Assembly (NCBI RefSeq): GCF_021155775.2
Contig: NC_060235.2
Span: forward strand, 25,367,598 to 25,431,597
DNA: 64,000 nucleotides
Reading direction: 5' to 3'
Origin: Neodiprion pinetum
Taxonomy: Eukaryota > Arthropoda > Insecta > Hymenoptera > Diprionidae
Positions 1-12,800 of this stretch are shown here, piece by piece. The position numbers and the translations under genes were made by a program. How positions within the stretch are numbered: position 1 is the stretch's first letter; each line of letters starts with the position of its first letter. Under the pieces are notes generated by a model. It did not search any database and was not told where the DNA came from. It worked only from the letters and a program-made list of their open reading frames with translations.

Positions 1-784
1 ATTTATGTGGAAGCGAATATTGAATTTCTTAATTACGGAATTCATTTTTTTCCCTTCAAACTTATGATACGTTTAATTACAAAACTGTGACTTGATCGAT
101 GTACGATTTGAAAAACCGGTTATAAATGCTAATTCAACGGTTCCTGATTCAGCTTTAAGTAGGCTTTGGTTTAAAAAAAAACGTGGATGAGATGCTTTAA
201 AAAACGAAAACTTCAAGCCTAAATATATTACATTATGTACGATTATGGTATAACGGCTAAACAAGTTTTGTATGATGATGACCAACGTGAAACTGCAAAA
301 GCAAAGATAAGAATGAACTATATGCATATTGGAATAAAAGTGAATGGGATACGTTGGCACTTGAGATGAGATGCAACGTCTGTATACTAAAGTTTTTGGT
401 TTTTATTGTATCGCATTTTCTTTGCCTGCTGCAGCGGCTTGTCGAATATACATATACGAAAAGAAAATTCGTCTTCAAAGGAAAGCATTGATAAAGATTA
501 TTACGAAGCTACTGTATTTGCGACGTGATCTTGTAGGTATCGCGTTTCATTGATGAATGAAACCTTTCAAGTGCTTATTGATAACGGAATTCTTACGCTC
601 TGCGTCGACGGAAGCCACGAGCCGACACGAATTTAAAATGCGTTCCGGTACACGTTCGTCAAATTGCGGACTGTTTGTCAAAACAACCCGTGACGGTCAT
701 ATAAATTAAGAAGTCTGAAAATTACTGACGAACATTTTCACGCTGATCTTAAACACCGGCTAAAGGAGGAAAATATGCGAAACC
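1..784. other. Non-coding stretch
   Basis: AT-rich. Only short frames without recognisable protein similarity. Nothing supported. Confidence 0.5.
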
Positions 785-1525
785 GTAAATCACAGTTCGA
801 ATCACAGGTTGGAAAAGGAAAAAAAAGAACCGTTGAAAACATCTTCAGCAACGTTATTCCAGCTAATGAAAGTGAACGCGAATGAAACAACATTCTTATT
901 ATATGACAGCAATGAATCTTAGCAAATTCGAATAACACGAGCTAAAGCATCAATAATTTGAAAAAAACATTTTGCAACTAGAATGATCAAAGTGATTAAA
1001 TGCTGGTGTTTCTTATACGATTATAATGTTTTGGGCTCATTTTATTCGCTGTCCTGATCCTCACAAATTGTTTGAAGAATATTCAAGAAATTTTATATGA
1101 CGTTACAGTTATAACACGGAAATGTAATTTTTCCCGAATATGACTAGTACCGTAATTACAAAAATCTATTTTTATCCACTCGGAAGATAACTATTGATAA
1201 ATTAAAAATTAATAAAACATGCTGTCGGGCAATTTTTGAAGGTCTCTATGTCGAGGAGAATAAGTTCAAGAACATTAGAATCGTATGAAAAATACCAGAG
1301 TTTAGTCATTATGATGGGTCCAATTGCAAAACCTTATTTGAAATTGTTGATATCTTCTAAGTTTGTTCTATTCAAATTTGCTCAGAATCATTTCTGTCGC
1401 ATAGTAGGAACCCCGTTCCAATCGTATTTACTATCATTGGCGCAAATAACATTGCTATATATTTTTCAAGCGGTTATTTCTCTTTTGACAACTTTTCATT
1501 CAGACTGTGGGTCCTATTCATCATC
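785..1525. mobile_element. Fold-back element copy A (long inverted-repeat, non-autonomous)
   Basis: Two arms are imperfect reverse complements. The left arm starts near CACAGTTCGAATCACAGGTT (791) and the right arm ends near GACTGTGGGTCC (1503). A shared motif in the left arm is AGCAAATTCGAATAAC (918-933); the complementary arm gives AGCAAATTTGAATAGAAC. Between the arms is a spacer of about 200 bp. Related copies are at 9190-9880 and 53750-54405. No transposase frame is visible; the frame at 1236-1616 is just the right arm. Ends are approximate and no target-site duplication was identified. Confidence 0.6.
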
Positions 1526-4500
1526 ATTGAATTCTCAAGCTACTCCAGTCACACTGGACCACATACCACATTATGCAGTCATTCGTATATGTATAGCGGA
1601 CGACTTTTCCCCATAGATAATGAAATAAATGAGTTTAAAAAAACAAAAAAACAAATCTACGATTGTATGTATTTACTCGATAGTAGCCATAATTAAAAAG
1701 TTGATATCCGAGACAAAGTTAAGCGTAGAAAATTGCCAATTGGTGTTAATACTTTACAGCAATTTGACTGAATTATATTTTTTCGCCAGACCGATTCTGT
1801 CATTACGTAATACGAATCTATTGCAAATCGTTTCACAGAACGCTATACAACTCGAGGTTGTTGTGTTCGCGGTTGCCGATCGCTTATCAAACATGTGAGG
1901 AGATCCAGACTCCTTGTGAAATTTTTTTCTCCTCATCCCCATTACAGATTTTTTTTATAGGACTCTATGTAAAATTTGTCCGATTTATTTCAATGATTTT
2001 TCTCCAGTAGTGACTATCTCCGTACATTTCTTGCCAACCATTTCCTCGAAAATGTGTTGAGTTTTCGGTAAAATCTTCTTGAGAAATCTCACTACGATGT
2101 GCGTAAATTTGTCTACTTTTCTGTAATTAGAATTTTCCGTATTACTTCGAAGAATTTCTACTATTAATGAACTTATTATTTGAACCTTTATTTTGTTCGA
2201 TTCTGCAAAATTCTTATTCCCGATCATAACCAGTGAGTATTTTCAAATTGAACTTAAATTCAAACGAAGAGAAATAAGATTTTCTTTAGGTAAGATGCTG
2301 CACGGAAATATTTGAAAGGAGAACCAGAATAATAATCCCAAGAAACCGAAAAGTTTGAGTTTGTTTCCGATGGATAAAAATCTGTAAATACTCAGATTAT
2401 AGTTATATACAAATGTGCCTGGAATTTTTCTACAAAAGCGATCAGGATTATCGGGCTTCTTCAGGAAAGCATGTCTCGCGGCAAAAAATATGAGAGAAAT
2501 AAAACTCCGCTGCATTTCAGAGATGCGAATAAACTACAGAGAAGCTGCCGCCGCGACGCGCCGCGGTTTCGTGATTGCTGTGGTTCGTGGTTTGCTGGCT
2601 TATACGTATTCCCTCGAAACATGTATTATAATGCAATGCATAGAAATGGAAAGAGAGAAAGAAGCAGCAGCCTTACAGCTCTGCGAGTGTGGCACAGGTA
2701 TACGTATAACATACGTAACGACGGAATTATAAACTCGAATCGCGTAGGCGGTTCTGCAGCAGCATCGAGACTCGAGTCTGTGTCACGCATTGGCGCAAAG
2801 GCACATTATAAGACCGGATCAGTGGGTTGATCGCAAATGTGGGTGTATTTCTTTCGTTCCCTCTCAACGATTCGAGTTTTATCACATAAACTCGCGCGGC
2901 GTTGCGAAGCGAGCCGAACTCCGTGTTGGAGAAGAAAAAGAAGCAGAACATTACCCCGAAAAGTAATTAAAAATCACCGTCATCCGGATCGATTCGTTTC
3001 TCGATCGCTAATTAAAGAACACGATTGAAAAAGATTTTTCTTTTTAACTTTTAAACATTAATGGAATGAGGGAAAAGATCACGGACAGAGTGAAACCACA
3101 CAACTCTTACATACATTTTCAGCGAAGTATCGTTTACTTCATTTATTTACTCGGTTTCCCTCGACGCATGACATGCAGTAAATCTCGGACGATATTCATA
3201 ATCACTGATCAAAAATAGACATGTCGTTCTTTGATTCGATGAAATGATTTATTTTTATTAGCCTTTAAGAGACTTTAGCCTGACGCATAGAGAAATTCCT
3301 CGTTACTTCTGTTGTGCGTAAACTTGGAACAGTTTGAATCATCTTATGCAATATAGTTTCAATCAGTGGTGCAAAGAATTTCAGGATTCATAGAAACACC
3401 GCTGGATGATGATACGGTATTATAAAATTCATCGGTATTTTCTCGATCTAGAGAAAATATTCGGTACTCAAAACGAATGATGACAAATTTATTTACGTAA
3501 ATTAAAACTGTACAGTTTCATTGAATCACATATTCGCGGTCTATAAAAAATAAAAATTATTGTTCACACTTTATGTTACAACCGATATAATTTAAAATTT
3601 TTAACAACGTGGCGATTTCAACGCTACAATTGTACATAAAACTGGACTCACTTTCGTTGGATTGTTCAGCAAGGTAGAAAATTTCGACTAATCTCCTAAC
3701 AGCCGCAGAGCTTGGTGATAATATTTCAACACCTACGTGCTTACAATTTCCTGCAGGCGCGTCAAAATATGAACTAAAATGAATTGTATTTCAAAGTGGG
3801 CCGTACTTTCTTATACGGGGTGAAATAAATGTAAGTAAAATAATTTCTTTTCTCGGTGATCTACTTATACGCAGGAACGTAGGTCGATAATTTGCGGCAC
3901 CGCGTGATATTTGCGCACGCCGCGAATTTCATTGCCGCATTTCTTAACGTCGCCAGACATCTCTTTCCGCGGCTCGTTTTTGCTCTCCGCACTAAATCGG
4001 AATCTTTATATTATACCCGCGTGCCGGAGACCATGCGTCGAACGTCACGTCAAACGTCCTTAGAAGTCTCTTTCTCCGTAGGTCCAAAGCCATTTAAGTA
4101 CGTAACAAATTATTACTATTGGAATAATAGCCGTATCGCAAGGATTTTTGCCAAGGCATATACACGTAAGATATGATCCTAAATGGAAATGTATATACAG
4201 AGAGGCTGTAGCCTGTAGAAGGCCGGTAATATGTCGTTTAAAAATTCGATTGCGCTGTTCTCAGATCAGCGAGAAGGATAGTACGCACGAAACTATGTTA
4301 CATACGCGTCCTTGACTCTAGTCTGCATTTGTGATCCAATTTCTCCGCATCACTGTGACGCGTCGCGTTTGTAATACGTATGTAAGCGATTCGGTAATTG
4401 GGTGTAATAAAACGCTTCGAAAAAGGCTACCTTCGTTCGAGTAATATGCCGCGCGGTGTAGTGAAAGTGTATAAAAATTCCCTCGCCAATTTTTGTTACC

Positions 4501-5778
4501 TAACTTGAATTCTGCCTCGTACTTTCTCTGACAAATGTCGATGTCGAATTTGAGTACATCGCTTCTGCATTCCACGCTTTACACAACGCGTACTGCAATA
4601 TACATTAATAAATATACAGGTACGTACATATAATTCATTGGGGTTTGTATCGGCATTTTATCATCGCGTTTTAAGTGAAATCAGAACGCCGTTACAAACT
4701 TGAATTTTTCACATGTCGTTTCATTCTACGGATAAATTATTTGCCAGTATTTTTTTTATCCTTTTTCTTTTCCATTCAAAGATGAACCTGATTGCGATTA
4801 GATACCGTATGTTTAGAATGCATTTTTCCCATTGCAGTTTTGTCTGCATATCTTAATTGTAGACCAAAGTATACCCCGATATTAGGCAAGTAAACGTTTT
4901 TACTAATCCATATAAAGTCTTCATCATTTTTTCCAAAGTAACGAAGAGGTGCGTTTCAACAAATGAATTAACATTTTTAGGTGAAACTTTCAAGATTGTT
5001 CAAGCGGTGTCCTTTCGAGTATGTCTTGAGAACGTTTTTTCGTAAAGTTATCTACGTAACGTGTCGTAAAAAAAATTTGCCTCTTTTTACGTATTATTCA
5101 ATGAAGAAAACGATAAGCAGACTGCGTCTTGTTTTAAGGACGTTCACGTGCTTATACAGTCCGTTCAAAAAATTAAAAAATACAGAAACGTGAGAAAATC
5201 AAAACGGTAGTGAGGTTTATCAACTTAAATCCTACAAGATGCGCACATGTTTGAAATCGGAGCTATTTTTAAGTATCGAACGCACGCAATCTATCAAATT
5301 TTAATGAATTACTTAATTTTACCATACTCGTGCCACGTGTATAGTCGTCTTACACCGGGTTACGTATTTACCTCACTTTAAATCACCAAGCTATGACAAT
5401 TTTATAGAAACGAAATTGCACATAATTGAAAAAAAGTAAATTTCTCCAGTTAGTTTTGAATAAACAAATGAATCCGATAGTTCAAAATACTGATTACCAA
5501 GTGCAACGGAGATTTTATGCTCAAGTAAGTAGATCGTGACTTTCGTAAAATGTCGATAAACCTAATTGACAACGATTACGATTTTTCAATTTTTTCACAG
5601 TGTTTTATTCGAGTCCAGAATTTTTAAGAAACGTTTTAGTTTTGTTGGACGGTTGAAATAATTATAGCTTCAGATTTAAAATCATGAAAATATGGTATTT
5701 AAAAAACAAAACAAAAAATAAAAGAAAACGGGAGTTGTGGATAGAAGGCGACAGAAAAAATGACGCGACTCGTCTCTC
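1526..5778. other. Non-coding stretch with two GC-richer patches
   Basis: Upstream of form3. Patches at about 2520-2900 (GCCGCCGCGACGCGCCGCGG at 2548) and 3885-4110 are GC- and CpG-rich and may be regulatory. Short frames over them show no known domain. Otherwise nothing seen. Confidence 0.4.
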
Positions 5779-6048
5779 AGTCCGTCCCGACTTACAGAAC
5801 CAAGCCAGAGATAGAGTTTCTGTGAGAGTTTTTTTTCCCTCCCGAGATAATCGTCAGTGATTCATCTACTTAAAGAAACCTCCGAGGGGCTTGCGTGCTG
5901 TGCAGCAGGCACGCAGAAAGACCATTCAAATCAAAGTCTTACAGATTATACCGCGTTCTTGAGAAGGCCTCGATGGCTCGATACGTGCAGTGACAAAAGA
6001 GACGCAAGGGCGAAGGGTGTGTAGATGAGTTTTTTTCCTCCCGATTAG
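5779..6048 (+). promoter_or_regulatory. Candidate transcription start and non-coding 5' exon
   Basis: TCAGTC at 5777-5782 fits the arthropod initiator, with the A at 5779. The following 270 bp are GC-richer than their surroundings, contain a hairpin (TGCGTGC at 5892-5898 with its complement at 5909-5915) and a short upstream frame from the ATG at 5972, and end at a good donor ATTAG|GTATGT. This would suit a form3 5' UTR exon spliced to 17228. No TATA box was seen. The link to form3 is inference. Confidence 0.25.
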
Positions 6049-9000
6049 GTATGTAAATTTTCTTCATTCATAATCGGTTACGTTTTCTTGCTGCCGATAT
6101 AATGCTTAGAGAGCTTAAAAAAATCGAGGAGTCACAACGAGAAAAAAAATTCTGATTGGGTACAATACGGACCTAGATTATTTATATTTTAATTTTTTGT
6201 TTTCTTTATTTATTTTTTTTTTTTTAATTTTTAATACAAATGTTCGTAATTTGCTTCATATCCGTCACTTCAGGTTCAGTTATATCTGCAGGTAATACAT
6301 AAGTTATGCAGATAAATGAGAACTGATAATAATTGAAAAGGAAATGTGAAAAAAAATTGCAGTAGGACGCAAGCGATTGCGACACGGTACGTAAGACAAA
6401 ACGAGGCCAAGAAACGTTTTAATTAATATTTCTATAATTTATTGCATTATTATTTACTAGTGGGGGGATATTATTTATAAATGGTAATCGCGCTTATACC
6501 TAGGTACTTGTGTGTTTTAAAAGTGTATACTTGCGCCTTGCGAGTATTTTTATTCCACGGTTATGCCGCGTTACGAATTTTTTCACACGGTAAAATATAG
6601 AGAAAATATTACAACGATTAATTCGAACGGCAATCGGAATTTATTATTTGCACTGAGAAAAATGTCAGTTTTTGTTGTTACTAGAAAATTTGTAGTCAAT
6701 CGCGTGTATAAATGAAATGAAAAAATGTGGTAAAATTAAGTATTGTGATTATAATAGTCAATACTGGACCTCCTGCTTGTTACTAAATTAAATCTGTTTG
6801 TTCGATTGACTTAATTTTTCAGTCAAAGAAGGCCTCTACATCAATTTATCGTCGCACCAATTATCAATTTATCGCAATATTTTCAACTGGAAAATTAATA
6901 TACGTGTGACCATAATTAAAAAGAATATATCAACAAGTGCTAGATTTTTTGGATACAGCGATAAAACTAATCCTCATTTTTTACCGAGAATTATGTTTCT
7001 CGATTATGGTGAAAAATTAGCGTAGCTAAGAACCTTGCAAGTCACCGCAACTGGAAATTTCACTCTGTGTAATCATGACGTGAATAATATAACGTAGAAA
7101 CAACGGGGACAACTCGGCAAAGCGATCCCTCTGGTATTTCTTTTGTTATTAGGGAACTTACGTAGGCAGTGTAAATCCTGTTAATGAAAAATTCAGGTGG
7201 GCAGAATGGGCGGTAGAAATGACTTTCTTACCTGTTGCAGTCAGTCGCCAAGTTCTTCGACTGTATTGCGTGGTCGGAGAACAGCTTCGGCATAGAAAAC
7301 TTTAATTTTATTAGCCACGCAATTCCCGTTGTAATAACCATTTATTATATTAACAAATTCATAATCAGTCTGAGTTTGGTGGTCAGGGCGTCCAGCTTTC
7401 TAGCAGGAGACAAATGAAAATGGACTATAGATTATATAAGATTGAGGAGTAGAAAAAACATCGTGATTTTAGTCAAAAGATTATAAATGGATTTGTTAAA
7501 CAGTTTACTGTAACTGTCATATAAATTAGCTAATTTTTTTACAACTATATAATCGATGCATAAATATGCCATTGTGTCGTTTCATTGGTCGGAGATATCG
7601 ATTTTTTTTTTTTTTTTTTTTTTCTTCAAAAAATAATCACAACTTGCCTGAATTTGGGAAAATATCATTAGCCAAAGTTGAGTAATTATAATACCGGTTC
7701 CCTTAAGTCGATTAATTGGAAACCTGCGATGGAATAACATGTCTACATTTGATATATGATGATATTATTTGTTCTTTAATTATATCTTTTATTTTCATGC
7801 CTGCAGGTAAAATCTTCGGATCGAGATATTTTGTTGCTTAATTGAGCCATTAGCGCGAATTTTGTATAATACAATCTTAAACTGCTCCAAGCGAAGAACA
7901 AACATCACTGATATGTTTAATTGCGAAATTATCGTCGTATTGGTATAAGAATTAAAAAAAGAAGGAAAAAAAAAGGGCATAACGATTAGAAAAAACTATA
8001 ATACCGTGTAATTAATAATCGTTTTGCGTACACAGGCGCGTAGGAGTACAAAAGGCCGTAGGTTAATCCGTGTAAAGAAAGAAGTCCGTACGGCAGGCAG
8101 TGCGATGAATGATGAAAATGATATTAATTATAAAAGAGTCGGAGGTAGACTCGTGTGCTTGTGGTCAGCTAGTAAGTATTTCTTATATCTATATACGTCG
8201 TACGTTATATGCGGGCGATTGAAGCACGTGCTTAGACTATATAGTAACGGTTTTTTTTTCACCTTTTTTTTTTTTTTCTTTTCTTATTATTATTTCTTTC
8301 ACCAATCTCCGGTTCCAGCCGATCATTTACCTATTCTTCATTGTACATACAAATTGTTATACAGTGGGTATTGTTAACGTCAATTAAATCTTGGGAGTCT
8401 TTTGTTTGCTGTGTTATTATTAAACGTTACGTTTCATTTTCAAAGAGCGTCAGGAGGCGAAACTGCTTCGTAATTTAATTAATCAATAAAAGACAATTGA
8501 CAATATATACAGGGATATATGTGTATACATGTGTGGATTTTAATTGATTGAGAAAGAAAACAGCTGGGATAGAAGGTTCCGTTAATGTGTGCTGTATAGT
8601 TGTTCAACGAATCGTCTGAAGTACGTAATACGTAACCCGCTTATAAACGTCCGTATTACCGACCGAGGAGAATTATTCAAATTTTAAATAGCCGTTGAGA
8701 CAAATGACGTTTCGGTATTTTAGACGAGAACTAAACGGTCCAAATGTTCCGGTAGCGTCTATTGCTATAACTATGTACGGACATATCTTTTTTTCTTGGT
8801 TCACAATACGTGCTGATGAACTCTTACGAATTTCCTCGCTTTAGCCAATGACTTCTGACAGCTGGTCGATAGCGTTGGCCAAGACTAAATTACCATTGAC
8901 GTCACACCCAGAGGTAAGAAATTTCGAATTTCGTGTCCCCAAATCTTTTATTCGAAAATGGAGGAAGGAAAGAAAAAGGATTTCAAACATCTCGGAGTCA

Positions 9001-9189
9001 ATTTATACGGCATTTATCGAACCATGATTTTCTAACGTTTGAAATTTGTTGCGAACAGGAAAAAGATAACGGACAATGTAATATTTCGACCGATTTCTCG
9101 TTGGTTGGATTTGATTTTACTGCAGGCTTCGCACTCAATGTAAAATACATGAGAAATTATAGAGCAATGATCAATATTATTTCAAAAAT
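6049..9189. other. Non-coding stretch
   Basis: AT-rich with a poly-T run at 7602-7623 and further T-runs near 8250-8280. The frame at 8024-8377 is partly low-complexity Phe from poly-T. No gene supported. Confidence 0.45.
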
Positions 9190-9880
9190 TCATTGATCCA
9201 CGATGCATAAACTTATAGAGAACAAAAAAATAAAGAATAAAATTAAATTCAAAGGCTACGAAGAAAAATCTAACGTTTCGAAAGAGAACAGTGCAATGCT
9301 TACAAAATTTTCAATAACAATCCTACTGCGTAATATAAATAAATCCAAGCAAATTCGAATAACGCAGGCCGAAATATCAACAATTTGAGAAGAGGTTTTA
9401 CCATTAGAATGGTCAAAATGTTTGAACTTTGGCGTTCTTTGTACGATTCTAATGTTTTGGACTTATTTTGTTAACCATAGAGATCTCTAGATATTACCTA
9501 CGAAAAAATGTTACAAACAGTTACCTCCAGAGTGTATAAAAATAGATTTGTGGAAGTAAGATTGAATTATGTCAGATGTATAGATATAGGAATCTGGTCA
9601 GTGACCAAAATAAGCCCAAAAAGATTACAATCTGATGAAAAACCCTAGAGTCTAATAATTTCGAACGTTCTGGCTATAAAACCTTTCCTCAAATTGTTAA
9701 TATCTTAGTCTGAGTTATTCAAACGTGCTTAGATTCACTTCTATCGAATATTAGATACGTTGTTTAATTCATATTCACTGTTATTGTTAGTCGAAGTTGC
9801 ATCGTTGGAGATTTTGCAAATGATGTTTTTTTCCTTTTTCCTGCCTATTTATTAGGATCGTGGGTCCCATTCATCCTTAA
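9190..9880. mobile_element. Fold-back element copy B
   Basis: Same family as copy A. The left arm contains AAGCAAATTCGAATAACGCA (9348-9367) and TACGATTCTAATGTTTTGGA (9442-9461). The right arm holds their diverged complements (for example AGATTACAATCTGATG). The core includes GTGTATAAAAATAGATTTGT (9533-9552), matching the cores of the other copies. It ends near GATCGTGGGTCCC (9857), close to the copy A terminus. No coding capacity is seen. Confidence 0.6.
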
Positions 9881-12800
9881 CCCTCCGCGAAAGAATAAAG
9901 AGGCACAGTTTTTTTTTTTTTACTGTAACGTTGTATGATTCACATGCGAGAGAGTGACTCGAACGAGCGTCGAGTGTATCGTGTATGGGTATAATAAGTA
10001 TAGCGCAGAATACTGCAGTAGAGAGTATCTGATAACTACGGTTACCTTAAGCCAGGTCAACGATGCCCATACATGAGCAAGTGTACCTTGAAATTCTGAA
10101 AGGTAGCGATCCAGGACGTTGAATAAAGGTGCCAAATGTGGCGTTGCGTATGAGTAACCGACTCCGCGAGGTACGGGCTTCGATACGGGGAAATGTTTTT
10201 TCAAATCCATCCCATCCCATTCTCTCATCTTATCCTCTGATTACCCCCGAGAACAGGCGTAACGAAATATGCTTATCTTGGGCTAGCGTAGGTTTTCTTT
10301 TTCTTCATCTTAGCGGTAATTCAAATTACAGATTTATCGAAGGTTTCCTGCTGCTGGTGCGATTTTATCTCTATTTTATTTCCATTTCCTCTTGTGCTAT
10401 TTCATATTTCGATGGTATTCCTAGTAGGTATTCTAGGCTAAGGCTGTGAACGTTAGAAAATCTTTCTCCTGGCTAGTAACCGTGAACTAATTACGTGTCT
10501 GCTATTAAGTAATTATACTCTCCTATCGCTTACAGCAACTACAACTCATGCCAGAGAAATTTGATGGTCAAAATCTAAAGCTGTTCGACTAATTAAACCT
10601 TTCGTTTGTGATCGGTAAAATAATTAAGTGGGTAGTAAAATAATGGTTTATTAATGCCTGTGTAAATATTTTATTCGAAATACCTAATTTACAATATTTC
10701 AGTGGTATGAAAGTCAAGTTTGTTGTAAATCCCCCCCTCCCGATAAATTCGTTCTTAAGAAAAAAAAAAAAAATAAATAAAAATTAGTCATCTTAGAAAG
10801 CGGTACTTTGATGATCGAAATGATGGTAAATTTTACCTTGGCAATCGAGGTTGCCGATATTTCGCAACGTAGCAAAATTCTATTGTTCTGTTTGTTAAGG
10901 TCCGAATATGCTTTGAGCGGTAAAGACACTAGGGGCGCGATCTGCAAATATGGACTTCGGGTGAATGACAGAGTTTAAAAAATCAATATCTTCCGTTTTT
11001 ATACTTTGACACATTCAATACTCGTTGTGTCAAATTACCAATTTGAGAATTCCTGGTAAACAAATGAACTTTTGAACCCAATGGAACTGAAAATTTGCGT
11101 ATAACTACTTGTGACGCTTATAACCCGATTACGTAAACTCGTATTTTTAAGGCGCAGGTCATAATATCTACCTGTGTGTGAATCATTGTAACGTATTTTA
11201 AAAAATTTCACCTATTTCCGGTGGACGCTCAACTCGAGGGACTGCAATCAGAAGGATAATTGATTATTTATAAACTGGCCATATTTGGACGTTCTTACGA
11301 TCCAACTGATTAACTTCTTTTTTTTTTTATGGTACAAGACTTTGTCTATGAGTCACCTCGCGCCAAAAACTTGAAACACAAACCCTTGAGCGCAATGCTG
11401 ATATAATAATACCTAGGTTACTTTTTCTCGTTGACATTGAGCATGATTGAAAACATATGAAGCGCAATTCGTGGAGCCTTTTTTTAATTTAACAATCGTC
11501 ACCAAAAGACAAATTGGCAAAGCATGGGTTAATTTTCAGCCATACCGATTTCGAGTTGAGTTGAAAACGAAGGAGAAAGAAACGGTTTTTTAACAGGTTT
11601 CGGTTAGACTTCAGTGGCACAAGTTTCGAGGTAAGTTCGGCAACGAACTCGGAGTGAGCCCTGGTTTCTAAATAGGCCCATGAATATTGAAGAACGGAGA
11701 AACGAATGGCGAGTCGCGAGAGAGTGAGACAGGAAAGAAGATAAGCGAGGTCGACAAGGTACCAGATATGGTTGTCTCCAACCACACTGGCGCCATATAT
11801 CTACTGCCTACGATTAGCTGTTAGTCCTCCAACATCAATGACCGTTGTTTGCTATAGCGGGTTTCCTTCGAAAAAGTCCGAGGGATTATCGTATTGTAAC
11901 AAAGAAGAAATGGAAAAACAACGCAGGAATTCGCGAAGTTAGAAGGGATCTCGGAAGGCAAATTCGAGCAAAGACTTCTCAGAATCATTCGCATTACACA
12001 ATATTTCATAATTGTCCATTTCTTTTATGCTCGTTTTAACGTTAATATATATCTACCATATTCGTTCGCAGTAAATTTTTACTCTTTTTATATTCTCTGA
12101 TTAATTAAATAATTGCAACGTATCTTAAGTTATGAAAAGCCAAGAGAAATGTGGGTTTATGGTGCCTCAAGTTCCTACTGCGATTGTAGGTGGCGCTGAT
12201 GAGCGTATAATTACAACGCACCTTACATGCTGAGGTTTCAGTTACTGGGCTTCTGTGGAAGATGAAACGGTATCGAAACTATCCTTGCCATCGTGGTATT
12301 CGTCGTGGAATAATACTGTACATGTAACAAGTGCTGAAAATGATGTCATCGCTGGAATAGAATTCCAAGCGTATCAACGACGGCCATGTTGATTTTGTGT
12401 CAACGTTTCAATTCACCTGTCGAACATTTCATAAGATATTTTCACGGAACTACAGACAGTCTGTATTAGCCGGCCTACGCTATTTATCTCCAAGATATTT
12501 GTATAATCTAAATAATTATTCAATGGTTCACACCGATGCTTGGAATTTCTTTCATTTTTCTCCGCTGCAAGATTATTTTTGTAATGTATTATGAGCAACG
12601 GTTGCAATACATGAATACGGCTTGTCATTTTTTATTTCAAGTGTATAAGTTCAAACTGCAAGTTGTTTTGTATAAAAGTATTTCTCGTAGCGCAATTAAA
12701 CTCCAAATTTGTTGTTAAATTTTAAGGTTTAAAAAAAAAAAAAAATGTTTTTTTTTGATATTTACACGTGTCGCAGACGCAACGCTCTGACTACCGAGAG

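Noticed and set aside
1236..1616. 126-codon + frame
   Set aside because: It coincides with the right arm of fold-back copy A and continues past its end. No protein similarity.
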